A DNA stretch of 62,843 nucleotides from Gp7-AA10 sp035636095 (GTDB taxonomy: Bacteria; Acidobacteriota; Thermoanaerobaculia; Gp7-AA8): positions 1-62,843 of the forward strand of contig DASPZU010000096.1 of the NCBI GenBank assembly GCA_035636095.1. Direction: 5' to 3'. Position 1 is the first letter of the stretch. Each line of letters starts with the position of its first letter. Below the pieces are notes generated by a model. That model did no database searches. It saw only the letters and a program-made list of their open reading frames with translations, and had not been told where the DNA came from. The position numbers and the translations under genes were made by a program. Below are positions 18,181 to 25,759 of the stretch, in pieces.

Positions 18181-18382
18181 GTGCGAGGTCAGCGGAAAAC
18201 GGACGATCTTCGCGCGCGATGGACGGCCGGTCGCGATCCTGATCTCCCACGACGAGTACCTCGCGCTCCGCGAAACCATCGACATCTCCAACAACGCTGA
18301 CCTTCGCCGTCAGATCGAAACAGCGGAAGACGAGGTCAAACGCGGCGCACTGATGCTTCCGGAGGACCTGTTTGAGGGATGA
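18122..18382 (+). CDS. Phd/YefM-family antitoxin
   Basis: The 86-residue protein has the Phd/YefM pattern: an N-terminal DNA-binding part (SGKRTIFARDGRPVAILISHDEYLAL) and a charged C-terminal toxin-binding tail. It would neutralise the RelE-type toxin encoded 69 bases downstream and repress the pair. Its first 59 bases overlap the 3' end of galU, so it may depend on galU transcription. Its last codons and stop lie inside the left arm of a GAGGGAT heptamer repeat. Confidence 0.8.
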   Translation: MEKRLELLDLPPDVRQLVAECEVSGKRTIFARDGRPVAILISHDEYLALRETIDISNNADLRRQIETAEDEVKRGALMLPEDLFEG

Positions 18383-18442
18383 GGGCAGAGGGATGAGGGA
18401 TGACGCGACGCAATTCATCCCTCATCCCTCATCCCTCATCCC
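18374..18442 (+). repeat. Inverted heptamer-repeat hairpin (GAGGGAT/ATCCCTC) between antitoxin and toxin
   Basis: Left arm 18374-18403 holds four GAGGGAT-type units (one reads GAGGGCA) and a partial fifth. After an 11-base loop, right arm 18415-18442 holds four TCATCCC units. The antitoxin stop codon is within the left arm, and the toxin ATG lies eight bases after the right arm. The unit differs from the AGTCCTG hairpins but the design is the same. Confidence 0.9.
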
Positions 18443-18450
18443 TTGTCGCT

Positions 18451-18693
18451 ATGTGGAATGACCGTTTAAGAATCGCCGAGAGCGTCGCGCCGCAATGGCA
18501 GTCGCTCAGCGCCGACGAGCGCGCGGCGGTGCGGCGCACGCTCGAGACAATCGATGAAGATCCGATCATCGGAGCGCCCCTGTTCGATCCCTTGCGCGGC
18601 TACTGGAGCTTTCTGGTGGACGGATTGCGCATCATTTATCGCATCGCGGCCGACGCGCGCTTCGTGGTCATCCTCAGCATCACGCGGCGATGA
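18451..18693 (+). CDS. RelE/ParE-family toxin
   Basis: The 80-residue basic protein ends with the typical RelE/ParE layout (PLRGYWSFLVDGLRIIYRI...VVILSITRR). RelE-type toxins cut mRNA on the ribosome, while ParE types poison gyrase; the sequence alone does not decide. The ATG at 18451 is chosen because an upstream in-frame ATG at 18400 would translate the repeat hairpin. No Shine-Dalgarno is visible, which would keep toxin below antitoxin. Its stop overlaps the maf ATG. Confidence 0.78.
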   Translation: MWNDRLRIAESVAPQWQSLSADERAAVRRTLETIDEDPIIGAPLFDPLRGYWSFLVDGLRIIYRIAADARFVVILSITRR

Positions 18694-19292
18694 GCGTTCG
18701 ATTCATTCTCGCCTCCTCCTCGCCGCGACGGCGCGAATTGCTGGCATCGATCGGACTCCCGTTCGACGTCGTGCCCAGTCATATTCCCGAGCAGCGAGGC
18801 GACGGAGAAACTCCGGAGGAGTATGTGGCGCGCCTGTCTCGTGAGAAGGCGCGCGCGATCGCCGAACAACATCCGACCCGCTGGATCATCGCCGCCGACA
18901 CCACCGTGGTCCTGGGCGATCAAGTGCTCGAAAAACCGATGGACGCCGATGACGCCAGACGCATGCTGACCGCCATCGCCGGCGACACGCACGTCGTCTT
19001 CACCGGCGTCACGCTGAAGCGCCTCCAGCCCGCCTACGCCGACACACACGTCACGGCCACCGAGGTCCGCATGCTTCCGATGGCGCCGCGCGAGATCGAC
19101 TGGTACGTCAAGACCGGCGAGCCCCTCGACAAAGCGGGCGCGTATGCTGCCCAGGGCGTGGGCGGCATGTTCATCGATTCCATTCACGGCAGTTTCACGA
19201 ATGTGGTTGGATTACCGCTGGCTTCCCTTTTTCAAATGCTGCGCAAAGCCGGCCTCGACCCGCTCTACAATCGGTCCAAGGGAGTGCTCTGA
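18690..19292 (+). CDS. maf: Maf-family nucleotide pyrophosphatase
   Basis: The 200-residue protein begins with the Maf signature ILASSSPRRRELL and has AADTTVVL and KAGAYAAQGVGG downstream. Maf proteins hydrolyse dTTP/UTP or modified nucleotides and are linked to septum control. The start overlaps the toxin stop (ATGA), and its stop overlaps the MCE gene (TGATG). Confidence 0.92.
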   Translation: MSVRFILASSSPRRRELLASIGLPFDVVPSHIPEQRGDGETPEEYVARLSREKARAIAEQHPTRWIIAADTTVVLGDQVLEKPMDADDARRMLTAIAGDTHVVFTGVTLKRLQPAYADTHVTATEVRMLPMAPREIDWYVKTGEPLDKAGAYAAQGVGGMFIDSIHGSFTNVVGLPLASLFQMLRKAGLDPLYNRSKGVL

Positions 19293-20812
19293 TGTCATCC
19301 GCTGCAAAAGTCGGCATCTTCATGCTGATCATCCTGGCGATCCTCGGTTACTTCGTCCTCAAGATCGAAGACATTCATCCGAATCGCAAAGGCGTCCGGA
19401 CCGTGACCGCGGTCTTCGATTCCGTGGCAGGCCTCGATAACAAATCGAAGGTGCGTGTGGCCGGCGTTCCGGTCGGAGAAGTGAAGGACATTCGCCTTCG
19501 CGAAGATGGAAAAGCAGAAGTGACGATGGAGATCGATAGCGCCGTGCAATTGCACGACGGCGCATTCGCGCGGGTCGTCAACCTTGGCCTGCTCGGCGAA
19601 AAATACATCGAGATCGTGCCAGGGCCGCCGAAGGCGCCGCCACTCGCCGAGGGAAAACAACTCCCCGGGACGCAGCCGGCGTCGATCGACGACGTGACCA
19701 ATCAAATCTCCGCCATCGCAACTGACGTCAAGGCCATCACGGAATCGTTGCGCACCGTCATGGCCGGGCCGCAAGGCGAGCAGCGGCTGCAGGAGATCGT
19801 CGAAAACGTCCGCCAGATCACGTCACAGGTCCGCGATCTCGTGGCGGTGAACCGCACCAACGTCGATGCCACGCTTGCGAACGCGCGCGAGATCACGGCA
19901 CAACTCCGAAACGAGATTCCGAAGCTCACCTCTTCAGTCGAGAAAGTCGCGAACTCGCTCAACAGCACGCTCGGCGAAAACCGCCAGGACGTTCGGCAGG
20001 TCGTCGAGAATCTGAGAAAGCTCTCCTCCGATCTCAAAACGACGACCGAGAATCTGAACGCCATCACCGGTCAGGTTCGCAGCGGCGAAGGGACGGTCGG
20101 AAAACTCCTTTACAGCGACGAAGCACATCAACGCCTGACAACGGCATTAACGGCGGTCGAAGGCGGCGTGAACGAGCTGAGGACGACGCTCGGGCGCGCC
20201 AACCGCATCGCCCTCGACCTCGGAATGAAGGCCGATTACTACGCCGGCTTGAGCAACAGCGACACGCAAGTCGGAAGCATCACCAGCAATTCGCGCGCGG
20301 CAGTCACCCTGCGCCTCATCCCGAATCCGGAGCGCAATCGCTTCTACAACGTCGAATTGGCCGACGATCCGGTGGGCAGACGTCGCGACAAGCTGACCCA
20401 ATTCACGATCACCGATCCTGCCGGCCGGACCACCACCACCAGCGTCAAGGAGACGCGCTTCGAACGCGGCTTTGTGGTCTCGGCGCAGGCAGGATGGAAT
20501 CTGCAGCCGCTGGCGGTCCGGGTCGGTCTCTTCGATTCGACCGGAGGAGGCGGCGTCGATTATCACGTCAACGATCGCGTCAACATCACCGGCGAGCTTT
20601 TCGATTTCGGCAAGCATCGCGACAACAATCCGCACCTGCGTTTATATGGCCAATACATCTTCCGGCACGAGAAACCGAACTTGCCCATGCTGTTCTTCAC
20701 CAGCGGTGTCGATAACGTTTTCAACGACACGGCATTCACGTTTGGCGGTGGAATCCGCTGGCGGGATGACGATCTGAAATACCTTTTGGGAAGCATTCCA
20801 GCTACTCGATGA
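19292..20812 (+). CDS. MlaD/MCE-family lipid transfer protein with coiled coil and beta-barrel-like C-terminus
   Basis: The 506-residue protein has one N-terminal membrane helix (about 8-25) and one MCE domain (about 36-115, VAGVPVGEVKDIRL...NLGLLGEKYIEI). A long helical region follows (about 130-310, heptad-rich with many Gln, Asn and Thr). The C-terminal 190 residues alternate hydrophobic and polar residues and end in strand-like GVDYHVNDRVNITGELFDFG and LRLYGQYIF, as in outer-membrane barrels. MCE proteins move phospholipids between membranes. No mlaE or mlaF gene is next to it. Confidence 0.8.
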   Translation: MSSAAKVGIFMLIILAILGYFVLKIEDIHPNRKGVRTVTAVFDSVAGLDNKSKVRVAGVPVGEVKDIRLREDGKAEVTMEIDSAVQLHDGAFARVVNLGLLGEKYIEIVPGPPKAPPLAEGKQLPGTQPASIDDVTNQISAIATDVKAITESLRTVMAGPQGEQRLQEIVENVRQITSQVRDLVAVNRTNVDATLANAREITAQLRNEIPKLTSSVEKVANSLNSTLGENRQDVRQVVENLRKLSSDLKTTTENLNAITGQVRSGEGTVGKLLYSDEAHQRLTTALTAVEGGVNELRTTLGRANRIALDLGMKADYYAGLSNSDTQVGSITSNSRAAVTLRLIPNPERNRFYNVELADDPVGRRRDKLTQFTITDPAGRTTTTSVKETRFERGFVVSAQAGWNLQPLAVRVGLFDSTGGGGVDYHVNDRVNITGELFDFGKHRDNNPHLRLYGQYIFRHEKPNLPMLFFTSGVDNVFNDTAFTFGGGIRWRDDDLKYLLGSIPATR

Positions 20813-21891
20813 TCCGAACCGTTCTCATTTTCGGTGGTTTGAGCGCCGAACATGAGGTGTCGATTCTTTCCGCGCGGTCCGTCGCCACGACGGCATCGAA
20901 GCAGCGCGTCGAGATCATTCCGGTGTGCATGGCGCGCGACGGCCGCTTCGTCGCGCCAGCGCGGAGCGCACGGATCCTGGAGGGCGGCGAGCGCAGCGAT
21001 CGCGGCGACGACTCCTTCTCGTTCGAGACGTGGGCGCAGGCGCAGAAGCCCGACATCGCATTTCCGTTGATTCACGGCACAGGCGGCGAAGACGGCACGC
21101 TGCAGGGCTATCTCGAAACGATCGGTTTGCCGTACGTCGGCAGCGGCATCGCAGCCTCCGCGATCGGGATGGATAAAGCGACGATGAAGAGCGTCTTCGC
21201 GGTCGCGAAATTGCCGATCGTCGATTTCGTGCAAGTCCTCGAGCGCGATTGGCGCACCGAGCGCGATCGCATCGGACGCGCCGTCAACAACTCGCTGCGC
21301 CTTCCCTACTTCGTGAAACCGGCAAACGGCGGCTCGTCGGTCGGCGTCACGAAAGTGAAGAGCGACGACGCGCTGGAACCGGCGATCGAGAACGCGTTTC
21401 GATTCGACGACAAGGCGCTGGTCGAGCGCGGCGTCGATGCTCGTGAGATCGAAGTGTCGGTTCTCGGCAACCACAGTCCGGAGGCCTCGCTGCCGGGCGA
21501 AATCGTCGCGGGCAGAGAGTTTTACGACTACGAAGACAAATACATCGAGAACAAGGCGCAGCTCGTGATTCCGGCGAAACTGCCGAAGGAAAAGACGGAG
21601 GAATTCCGCCGCATGGCGGTGGCGGCGTTTCGCGCGATCGGCGGCGCGGGTTACGCGCGCGTCGACTTTTTTCTCGAGCGCGGAACGAATCGCATCCTGG
21701 TCAACGAAATCAACACCATTCCGGGCTTCACGAACATCTCGATGTATCCAAAATTGTGGGAGGCGACCGAAATCAAATATTCGCGCCTCATCGAGCGCCT
21801 CATCGAGCTCGGATTGGAAAGGTGGCGCGCCCGCGCCGCCCGCAGTGCCAACGCCATGAAGTGGTTTGAAGAAGTGCGGTCGCTGATGTGA
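20809..21891 (+). CDS. ddl: D-alanine--D-alanine ligase
   Basis: This 360-residue ATP-grasp enzyme makes the D-Ala-D-Ala dipeptide of peptidoglycan. FGGLSAEHEVSILSA at the N-terminus, VKPANGGSSVGVTKV in the ATP site, and LVNEINTIPGFTNISMYPKLW at the C-terminus are all family hallmarks. It overlaps the MCE gene and the following permease gene by four bases each, so the three are translated as a unit. Confidence 0.95.
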   Translation: MIRTVLIFGGLSAEHEVSILSARSVATTASKQRVEIIPVCMARDGRFVAPARSARILEGGERSDRGDDSFSFETWAQAQKPDIAFPLIHGTGGEDGTLQGYLETIGLPYVGSGIAASAIGMDKATMKSVFAVAKLPIVDFVQVLERDWRTERDRIGRAVNNSLRLPYFVKPANGGSSVGVTKVKSDDALEPAIENAFRFDDKALVERGVDAREIEVSVLGNHSPEASLPGEIVAGREFYDYEDKYIENKAQLVIPAKLPKEKTEEFRRMAVAAFRAIGGAGYARVDFFLERGTNRILVNEINTIPGFTNISMYPKLWEATEIKYSRLIERLIELGLERWRARAARSANAMKWFEEVRSLM

Positions 21892-23555
21892 TGTGGCCGC
21901 TGCGCATCGCACTGGCGAAGCTGCGACCGTTCGACGCGTCCGCCATCGTCAAGCTCGGAATCACATCAATGATCGTCACTAGTTTTCTGTGCGGCGATTA
22001 CGTCCTTTTTCGACGACTATTCGGAGCGGTCGCCAAAATCGAGGCGACCTCGCCATTCTTCGCCCTCGGTCTTCTGCGCAACGTCCTGGCGCTCGCATTT
22101 CTGGTGGCGGTGGCGGTCTTGTTTTCGTCGTCGATGACCGCCGCCATCGGTGCATTCTTCACCGATCTCGATCTCGAGACCTATCACGCCGCTCCCTTGC
22201 CGAAGTGGCGGCTCGTCATCGGCCGCCTCGCAAAGACGCTCCTCCAGAGCGCGACCATCATCTACGTTTTTCTCATCCCGATGTTCGTGGCTTTCGCGCG
22301 GCAGTATCACGTCCAGTGGTGGTTCTTCCCGGTGGTGCTGATCGACCTCGCGCTCCTGCTGGCCATCCCGGTAATCTCAGGAACGGCGGTCATCGTCGCG
22401 CTGGTCAGATTTTTTCCGGTGCAGCGCGTGCATCAGATCGCCGCCTCGCTCGCCATTCTGGTGATGACGGTCGCCGTGATCGCGTTTCGCATGAGCCGCC
22501 CGGAGCGTTTCTTCATGCCCATCGGAACCGACGATCTCGCGCGAGCGCTGCAGGCGATCGAGCTGCCTTCGATGGAGCGTTATCCAGGGACTGCGCTGGC
22601 GGAGGTGATGGTGGCAGTGGCGGGCGGACAGAAGGCGGTTCTGTTTCCGGCGAAGATCGTCCTCTCGGCGATTGTCCTGCTGGCCGGTTTTGTCGCCATC
22701 GCGACGCCGTTGTACTTCCCGGCCTTCGTTCGGGCGCGCGAGAACATGGCGCCGGCTGCCATCGGTGCTACAGGCTTCACGCGAATTGCCGATTGGCTCC
22801 TCCGCCCTTTCGACAGACAGACGCGCGCGATGATCGGCAAGGAGGTCCGCACCCTGACGCGCGATGTCGCGCAGTGGTCGCAGCTATTTCTCATGGTCGC
22901 GCTGCTGTTTTTGTATCTGTACAACATTCGAATGTTGCCCCTGGGCGGCGACTCTCGTGCGCCAATCATCGCCTACGCGAACCTCGGCATGGCCGGCTTC
23001 ATCATCTCCGCGATCTGCCTGCGATTCGCCTATCCCTCCATTTCGTCGGAAGGAAGAGCGTTCTGGATTCTCCAGGCGGCGCCGGTATCGTATCGGCGGC
23101 TTCTGATCTCGAAGGTGGTGGTGTACAGCATTCCGCTGACCGCGCTTTCGCTGATCCTGACCGTCTTCGCGAATCTGATCATGCACGCCAATGTCGTGGT
23201 CTGGCTCTTCACGCTGATCGGCGCGTCGATGCTGGCGGCAACTCTGGTCAGCCTTGGGGTCGGGCTGGGCGCGCTCTCGCCGAATTTCGCAGCCGAGAAT
23301 CCGCTGCAGGTCGGGCTGTCGCTGGGCGGGTTCGGCTACATGGCAGCGGCGCTCGCCTACGTCGGCGCCATCATGACGTTGATGGCGCGGCCGCTGGTAC
23401 AGTATTTTTTCTGGCGCATGTTTTCGCTCGATTACGGAAGCACGCTGGTATTCGTGATTCCGATCGCGGTCGCGATCGCTATTTCACTCGTATTGATGGT
23501 CGTTCCGCTGATTGCCGCTGAAAAACGCCTCGCGACACTTCGGGAAAGTCGGTAG
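21888..23555 (+). CDS. ABC-2-type exporter permease
   Basis: The 555-residue protein has about 12 hydrophobic segments and the layout of the 'putative ABC exporter' permease family (PF16949 type). A soluble stretch near residues 300-325 (FDRQTRAMIGKEVRTLTRD) splits two membrane halves. No ATPase gene is next to it, so the energy-coupling partner must be encoded elsewhere. The substrate is unknown. Co-location with ddl and the MCE protein suggests an envelope role. Confidence 0.7.
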   Translation: MMWPLRIALAKLRPFDASAIVKLGITSMIVTSFLCGDYVLFRRLFGAVAKIEATSPFFALGLLRNVLALAFLVAVAVLFSSSMTAAIGAFFTDLDLETYHAAPLPKWRLVIGRLAKTLLQSATIIYVFLIPMFVAFARQYHVQWWFFPVVLIDLALLLAIPVISGTAVIVALVRFFPVQRVHQIAASLAILVMTVAVIAFRMSRPERFFMPIGTDDLARALQAIELPSMERYPGTALAEVMVAVAGGQKAVLFPAKIVLSAIVLLAGFVAIATPLYFPAFVRARENMAPAAIGATGFTRIADWLLRPFDRQTRAMIGKEVRTLTRDVAQWSQLFLMVALLFLYLYNIRMLPLGGDSRAPIIAYANLGMAGFIISAICLRFAYPSISSEGRAFWILQAAPVSYRRLLISKVVVYSIPLTALSLILTVFANLIMHANVVVWLFTLIGASMLAATLVSLGVGLGALSPNFAAENPLQVGLSLGGFGYMAAALAYVGAIMTLMARPLVQYFFWRMFSLDYGSTLVFVIPIAVAIAISLVLMVVPLIAAEKRLATLRESR

Positions 23556-23576
23556 AATCCCGCGCCGGAGGATGCA

Positions 23577-23975
23577 ATGACCGAAACGCCCCATGTACCA
23601 CCCCCCGGCGGATCGTATACCCCACCACCTCCGTCAGCCGGCGGCGGCGCGCCTGGCGCCAGCCGCGATACGGCAATGCTCGTGTTGTCGTACCTGTGGT
23701 TCCTTTCAATCATCCCCCTCGTCACCAAGAAAGAAGATCGCGAAGTGCAGTGGCACGCCAGGAACGGCCTCGTGTTCGCAATCGCCTACACCGCGATCGA
23801 AGCGGTTTTCTGGATCATCGGGCATTTCTTTCCGCTGGTCGGATGCCTGGTCGTGTGGATTCCGTGCCTGGCCGCCATCGGCTACATCATCGTCATTGTG
23901 ATGGCCATCATGAAAGCCACCAGCGGTCAGCGGTTCCGCATCCCGATGCTCAGCGATTACGCCGACAAAATGTAG
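23577..23975 (+). CDS. DUF4870-like small membrane protein with Pro-rich N-terminus
   Basis: The 132-residue product begins with a Pro/Gly-rich tail (PPPGGSYTPPPPSAGGG) and continues with three or four membrane segments. Features such as LSYLWFLSIIPLVTKKEDREVQWHA and a final RFRIPMLSDYADKM match DUF4870-type proteins. The function is unknown. GGAGG five bases before the ATG is a strong ribosome-binding site. The next gene carries the same PGGSYTPP motif at its N-terminus. Confidence 0.75.
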   Translation: MTETPHVPPPGGSYTPPPPSAGGGAPGASRDTAMLVLSYLWFLSIIPLVTKKEDREVQWHARNGLVFAIAYTAIEAVFWIIGHFFPLVGCLVVWIPCLAAIGYIIVIVMAIMKATSGQRFRIPMLSDYADKM

Positions 23976-23984
23976 GAGATCGAA

Positions 23985-24320
23985 ATGGACACACCTGGTG
24001 GTTCGTACACACCTCCCTCAACACCGTCGAGTGGCGCACCGAAGAGCGAAGAGCTGGTCCGCCCAACCCAGCCCCCCAAAGACCCAATCCTGATCCTCGT
24101 GCTCAATCTGCTGCTCTTCGGAGGCGTTGGGTACATCATCATGGGTCAGAAGATGAAGGGTTACGTGGCGATTGGAATCTGGATCGTCGGCCTGGCGAGC
24201 TGTGGAATCGTGTCGGGCATCGTGGCGATTGTCGCGGCCATCGACGGGATGATGCAGGCGCAGGCGCTACAGGCGGGGCATCCGGTCGGACAGTGGACGT
24301 TCTTCCAGGATCATCGGTAA
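23985..24320 (+). CDS. Small membrane protein with PGGSYTPP N-terminal tail
   Basis: The 111-residue protein has a Pro/Ser-rich tail (residues 1-33, with PGGSYTPP) and two hydrophobic segments: ILILVLNLLLFGGVGYIIMG and a longer one around residues 60-85. It is similar in plan to TM2-like proteins, and the function is unknown. AGGAG precedes the ATG. It lies nine bases after the DUF4870-like gene and its start resembles that gene's start, so the two probably act together. Confidence 0.6.
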   Translation: MDTPGGSYTPPSTPSSGAPKSEELVRPTQPPKDPILILVLNLLLFGGVGYIIMGQKMKGYVAIGIWIVGLASCGIVSGIVAIVAAIDGMMQAQALQAGHPVGQWTFFQDHR

Positions 24321-24324
24321 GGCG

Positions 24325-24765
24325 TTACTGCAGATTGGTGCAATGCTCTGACAAGACTTCGGGCGTCAATCCAAGGGAAATCACAACGCTGCAGCGCTGA
24401 TCGTCGAGGAAGGGCTTGCCTTCGTACGTTCCCTTTCCGCGCCAGCGCGTGCTGAGAATCGCTGTCGATTCCGTGACGAGAACGCGGACTTCGTCGCGGG
24501 AGCCGGATTCGATTTTGTAGTCGGGTGAAGCGAGCATCGCCAGCATCTCCTTCCGCTCCATCACCCGTCCGGATGAAGTGAAGTAGAGATACGAGGGCGA
24601 CAGAAGCGCCTCAAACGCTTTGACGTTCTTGCTCAACCACGCCTGGTCGTACTTTTCCAGGACGACGCGGGCCGTGGTCTCCGGATACTGGTCGGGCAAG
24701 AAAAGGCCGCGGCAGCGAACAGAAAGAAGACAGGCCGCAGTCAGGAGGACTTGGCGCGCTACCAC
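24325..24765 (-). CDS. Secreted NTF2-like (DUF4440/SnoaL) protein
   Basis: The 146-residue protein starts at GTG 24765, overlapping the sufT stop. It opens with a short hydrophobic signal (RQVLLTAACLLSVRC) whose final cysteine may be a lipobox. The rest (VLEKYDQAWLSKNVKAFEALLSPSYLYFTSSGRVM) is the NTF2-like cone fold of DUF4440. No catalytic role can be read from it. It is the last gene of the SUF transcript but may be a passenger. Confidence 0.65.
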   Translation of the reverse strand: MVARQVLLTAACLLSVRCRGLFLPDQYPETTARVVLEKYDQAWLSKNVKAFEALLSPSYLYFTSSGRVMERKEMLAMLASPDYKIESGSRDEVRVLVTESTAILSTRWRGKGTYEGKPFLDDQRCSVVISLGLTPEVLSEHCTNLQ

Positions 24766-25313
24766 ATCATTCCGAGCTGCAGCTTCGCGGCATCGGTCAT
24801 CATGGTGCGATCCCACGCCGGATCGAATACGACTTCAACGTCGGCGCTCTTCACGCCCGGGAGCGATTCGACTTTCTGCTTGACGTCATGCGCCAGCACC
24901 GGCCCCATGCCGCAGCCGGGCGCGGTGAGCGTCATCTTGATCTTCACGTTCTTGCCGCCCTCGGCATCCTGCAACTCGCACAGATAAACGAGTCCGAGGT
25001 CGACGATGTTGACCGGGATCTCGGGATCGAAGCACGTCTTCAACTGATCCCAAACCATCTGCTCCAGCTTCTCGGCAGTGAGTTCTTCGCCCGCAGCGAC
25101 CTCCGGAACGTTTTCGGGAGCTTTGCCGATCGCTTCGACTTCGCGGCCCGAGATGCGAATCATGAGACCGCGGTCAGTGATCAACGTGTACGAGCCGCCG
25201 AGGGACTGGGTGATGGTGGCGCGTGAGCCATTCGGAACGAGCACGCGCTCACCGCTCGGGATCATGACCGCATCTGCATTGCGGCTGAAGGTGACTTCCT
25301 CGCGCATGTTCAT
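24759..25313 (-). CDS. sufT: Fe-S assembly protein SufT (DUF59/MIP18)
   Basis: The 184-residue protein combines an N-terminal extension with a DUF59 domain (about 80-184: DPEIPVNIVDLGLVY, then LTAPGCGMG). SufT proteins help in Fe-S cluster maturation or delivery. It overlaps the sufU start by four bases and closes the core of the SUF operon. Confidence 0.9.
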   Translation of the reverse strand: MNMREEVTFSRNADAVMIPSGERVLVPNGSRATITQSLGGSYTLITDRGLMIRISGREVEAIGKAPENVPEVAAGEELTAEKLEQMVWDQLKTCFDPEIPVNIVDLGLVYLCELQDAEGGKNVKIKMTLTAPGCGMGPVLAHDVKQKVESLPGVKSADVEVVFDPAWDRTMMTDAAKLQLGMMW

Positions 25314-25759
25314 TCGGTGGTCACTACTTCCTGCTCGCCTTGCAACGCGCTATGCAGCGTGTGCCAGGCCAGCGTGGCGCATTTTACCCTCGCCGGGAAC
25401 TCCGATACCCCTGAGAACGCCGCCAGGCGGCCCAATTCTGCCTCGCTGAGTCCGGCGGGTTGGCCGAGCACGAGCTTGTGAAAAATCTCGAACATCTTCT
25501 CGGCGTCATCGGTACGCTTTCCTTTGACGCTGGTGGTCATGACCGAGGCCGAAGATTTCGAGATTGCGCAGCCGTTACCGGTGAAACTGATGTCTTTGAT
25601 GACGTCGCCATCGAGCTCGACAAACACCGTGTAGTGATCGCCGCACAGCGGGTTGTAGCCCTCCACTCTTTTCGTGGCTGCCGGCAGCTCTTTGAAGTTC
25701 CTGGGACTGCGATTGTGATCGAGAATCACCTGCTGATAGAGCTCGCGAAGATCCGTCAT
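25310..25759 (-). CDS. sufU: Fe-S assembly scaffold / sulfur acceptor SufU
   Basis: The 149-residue IscU-like protein accepts sulfur from SufS. Three conserved cysteines are visible in NPLCGDH, GNGCAIS and RVKCATLAW, with the extended region between the second and third that separates SufU from IscU. It overlaps sufS and sufT by four bases on either side. Confidence 0.92.
   Translation of the reverse strand: MTDLRELYQQVILDHNRSPRNFKELPAATKRVEGYNPLCGDHYTVFVELDGDVIKDISFTGNGCAISKSSASVMTTSVKGKRTDDAEKMFEIFHKLVLGQPAGLSEAELGRLAAFSGVSEFPARVKCATLAWHTLHSALQGEQEVVTTE

Noticed and set aside
20563..21912. 449-residue minus-strand ORF opposite ddl
   Set aside because: Composition is that of an antisense frame, and ddl and the MCE gene fully explain the DNA.
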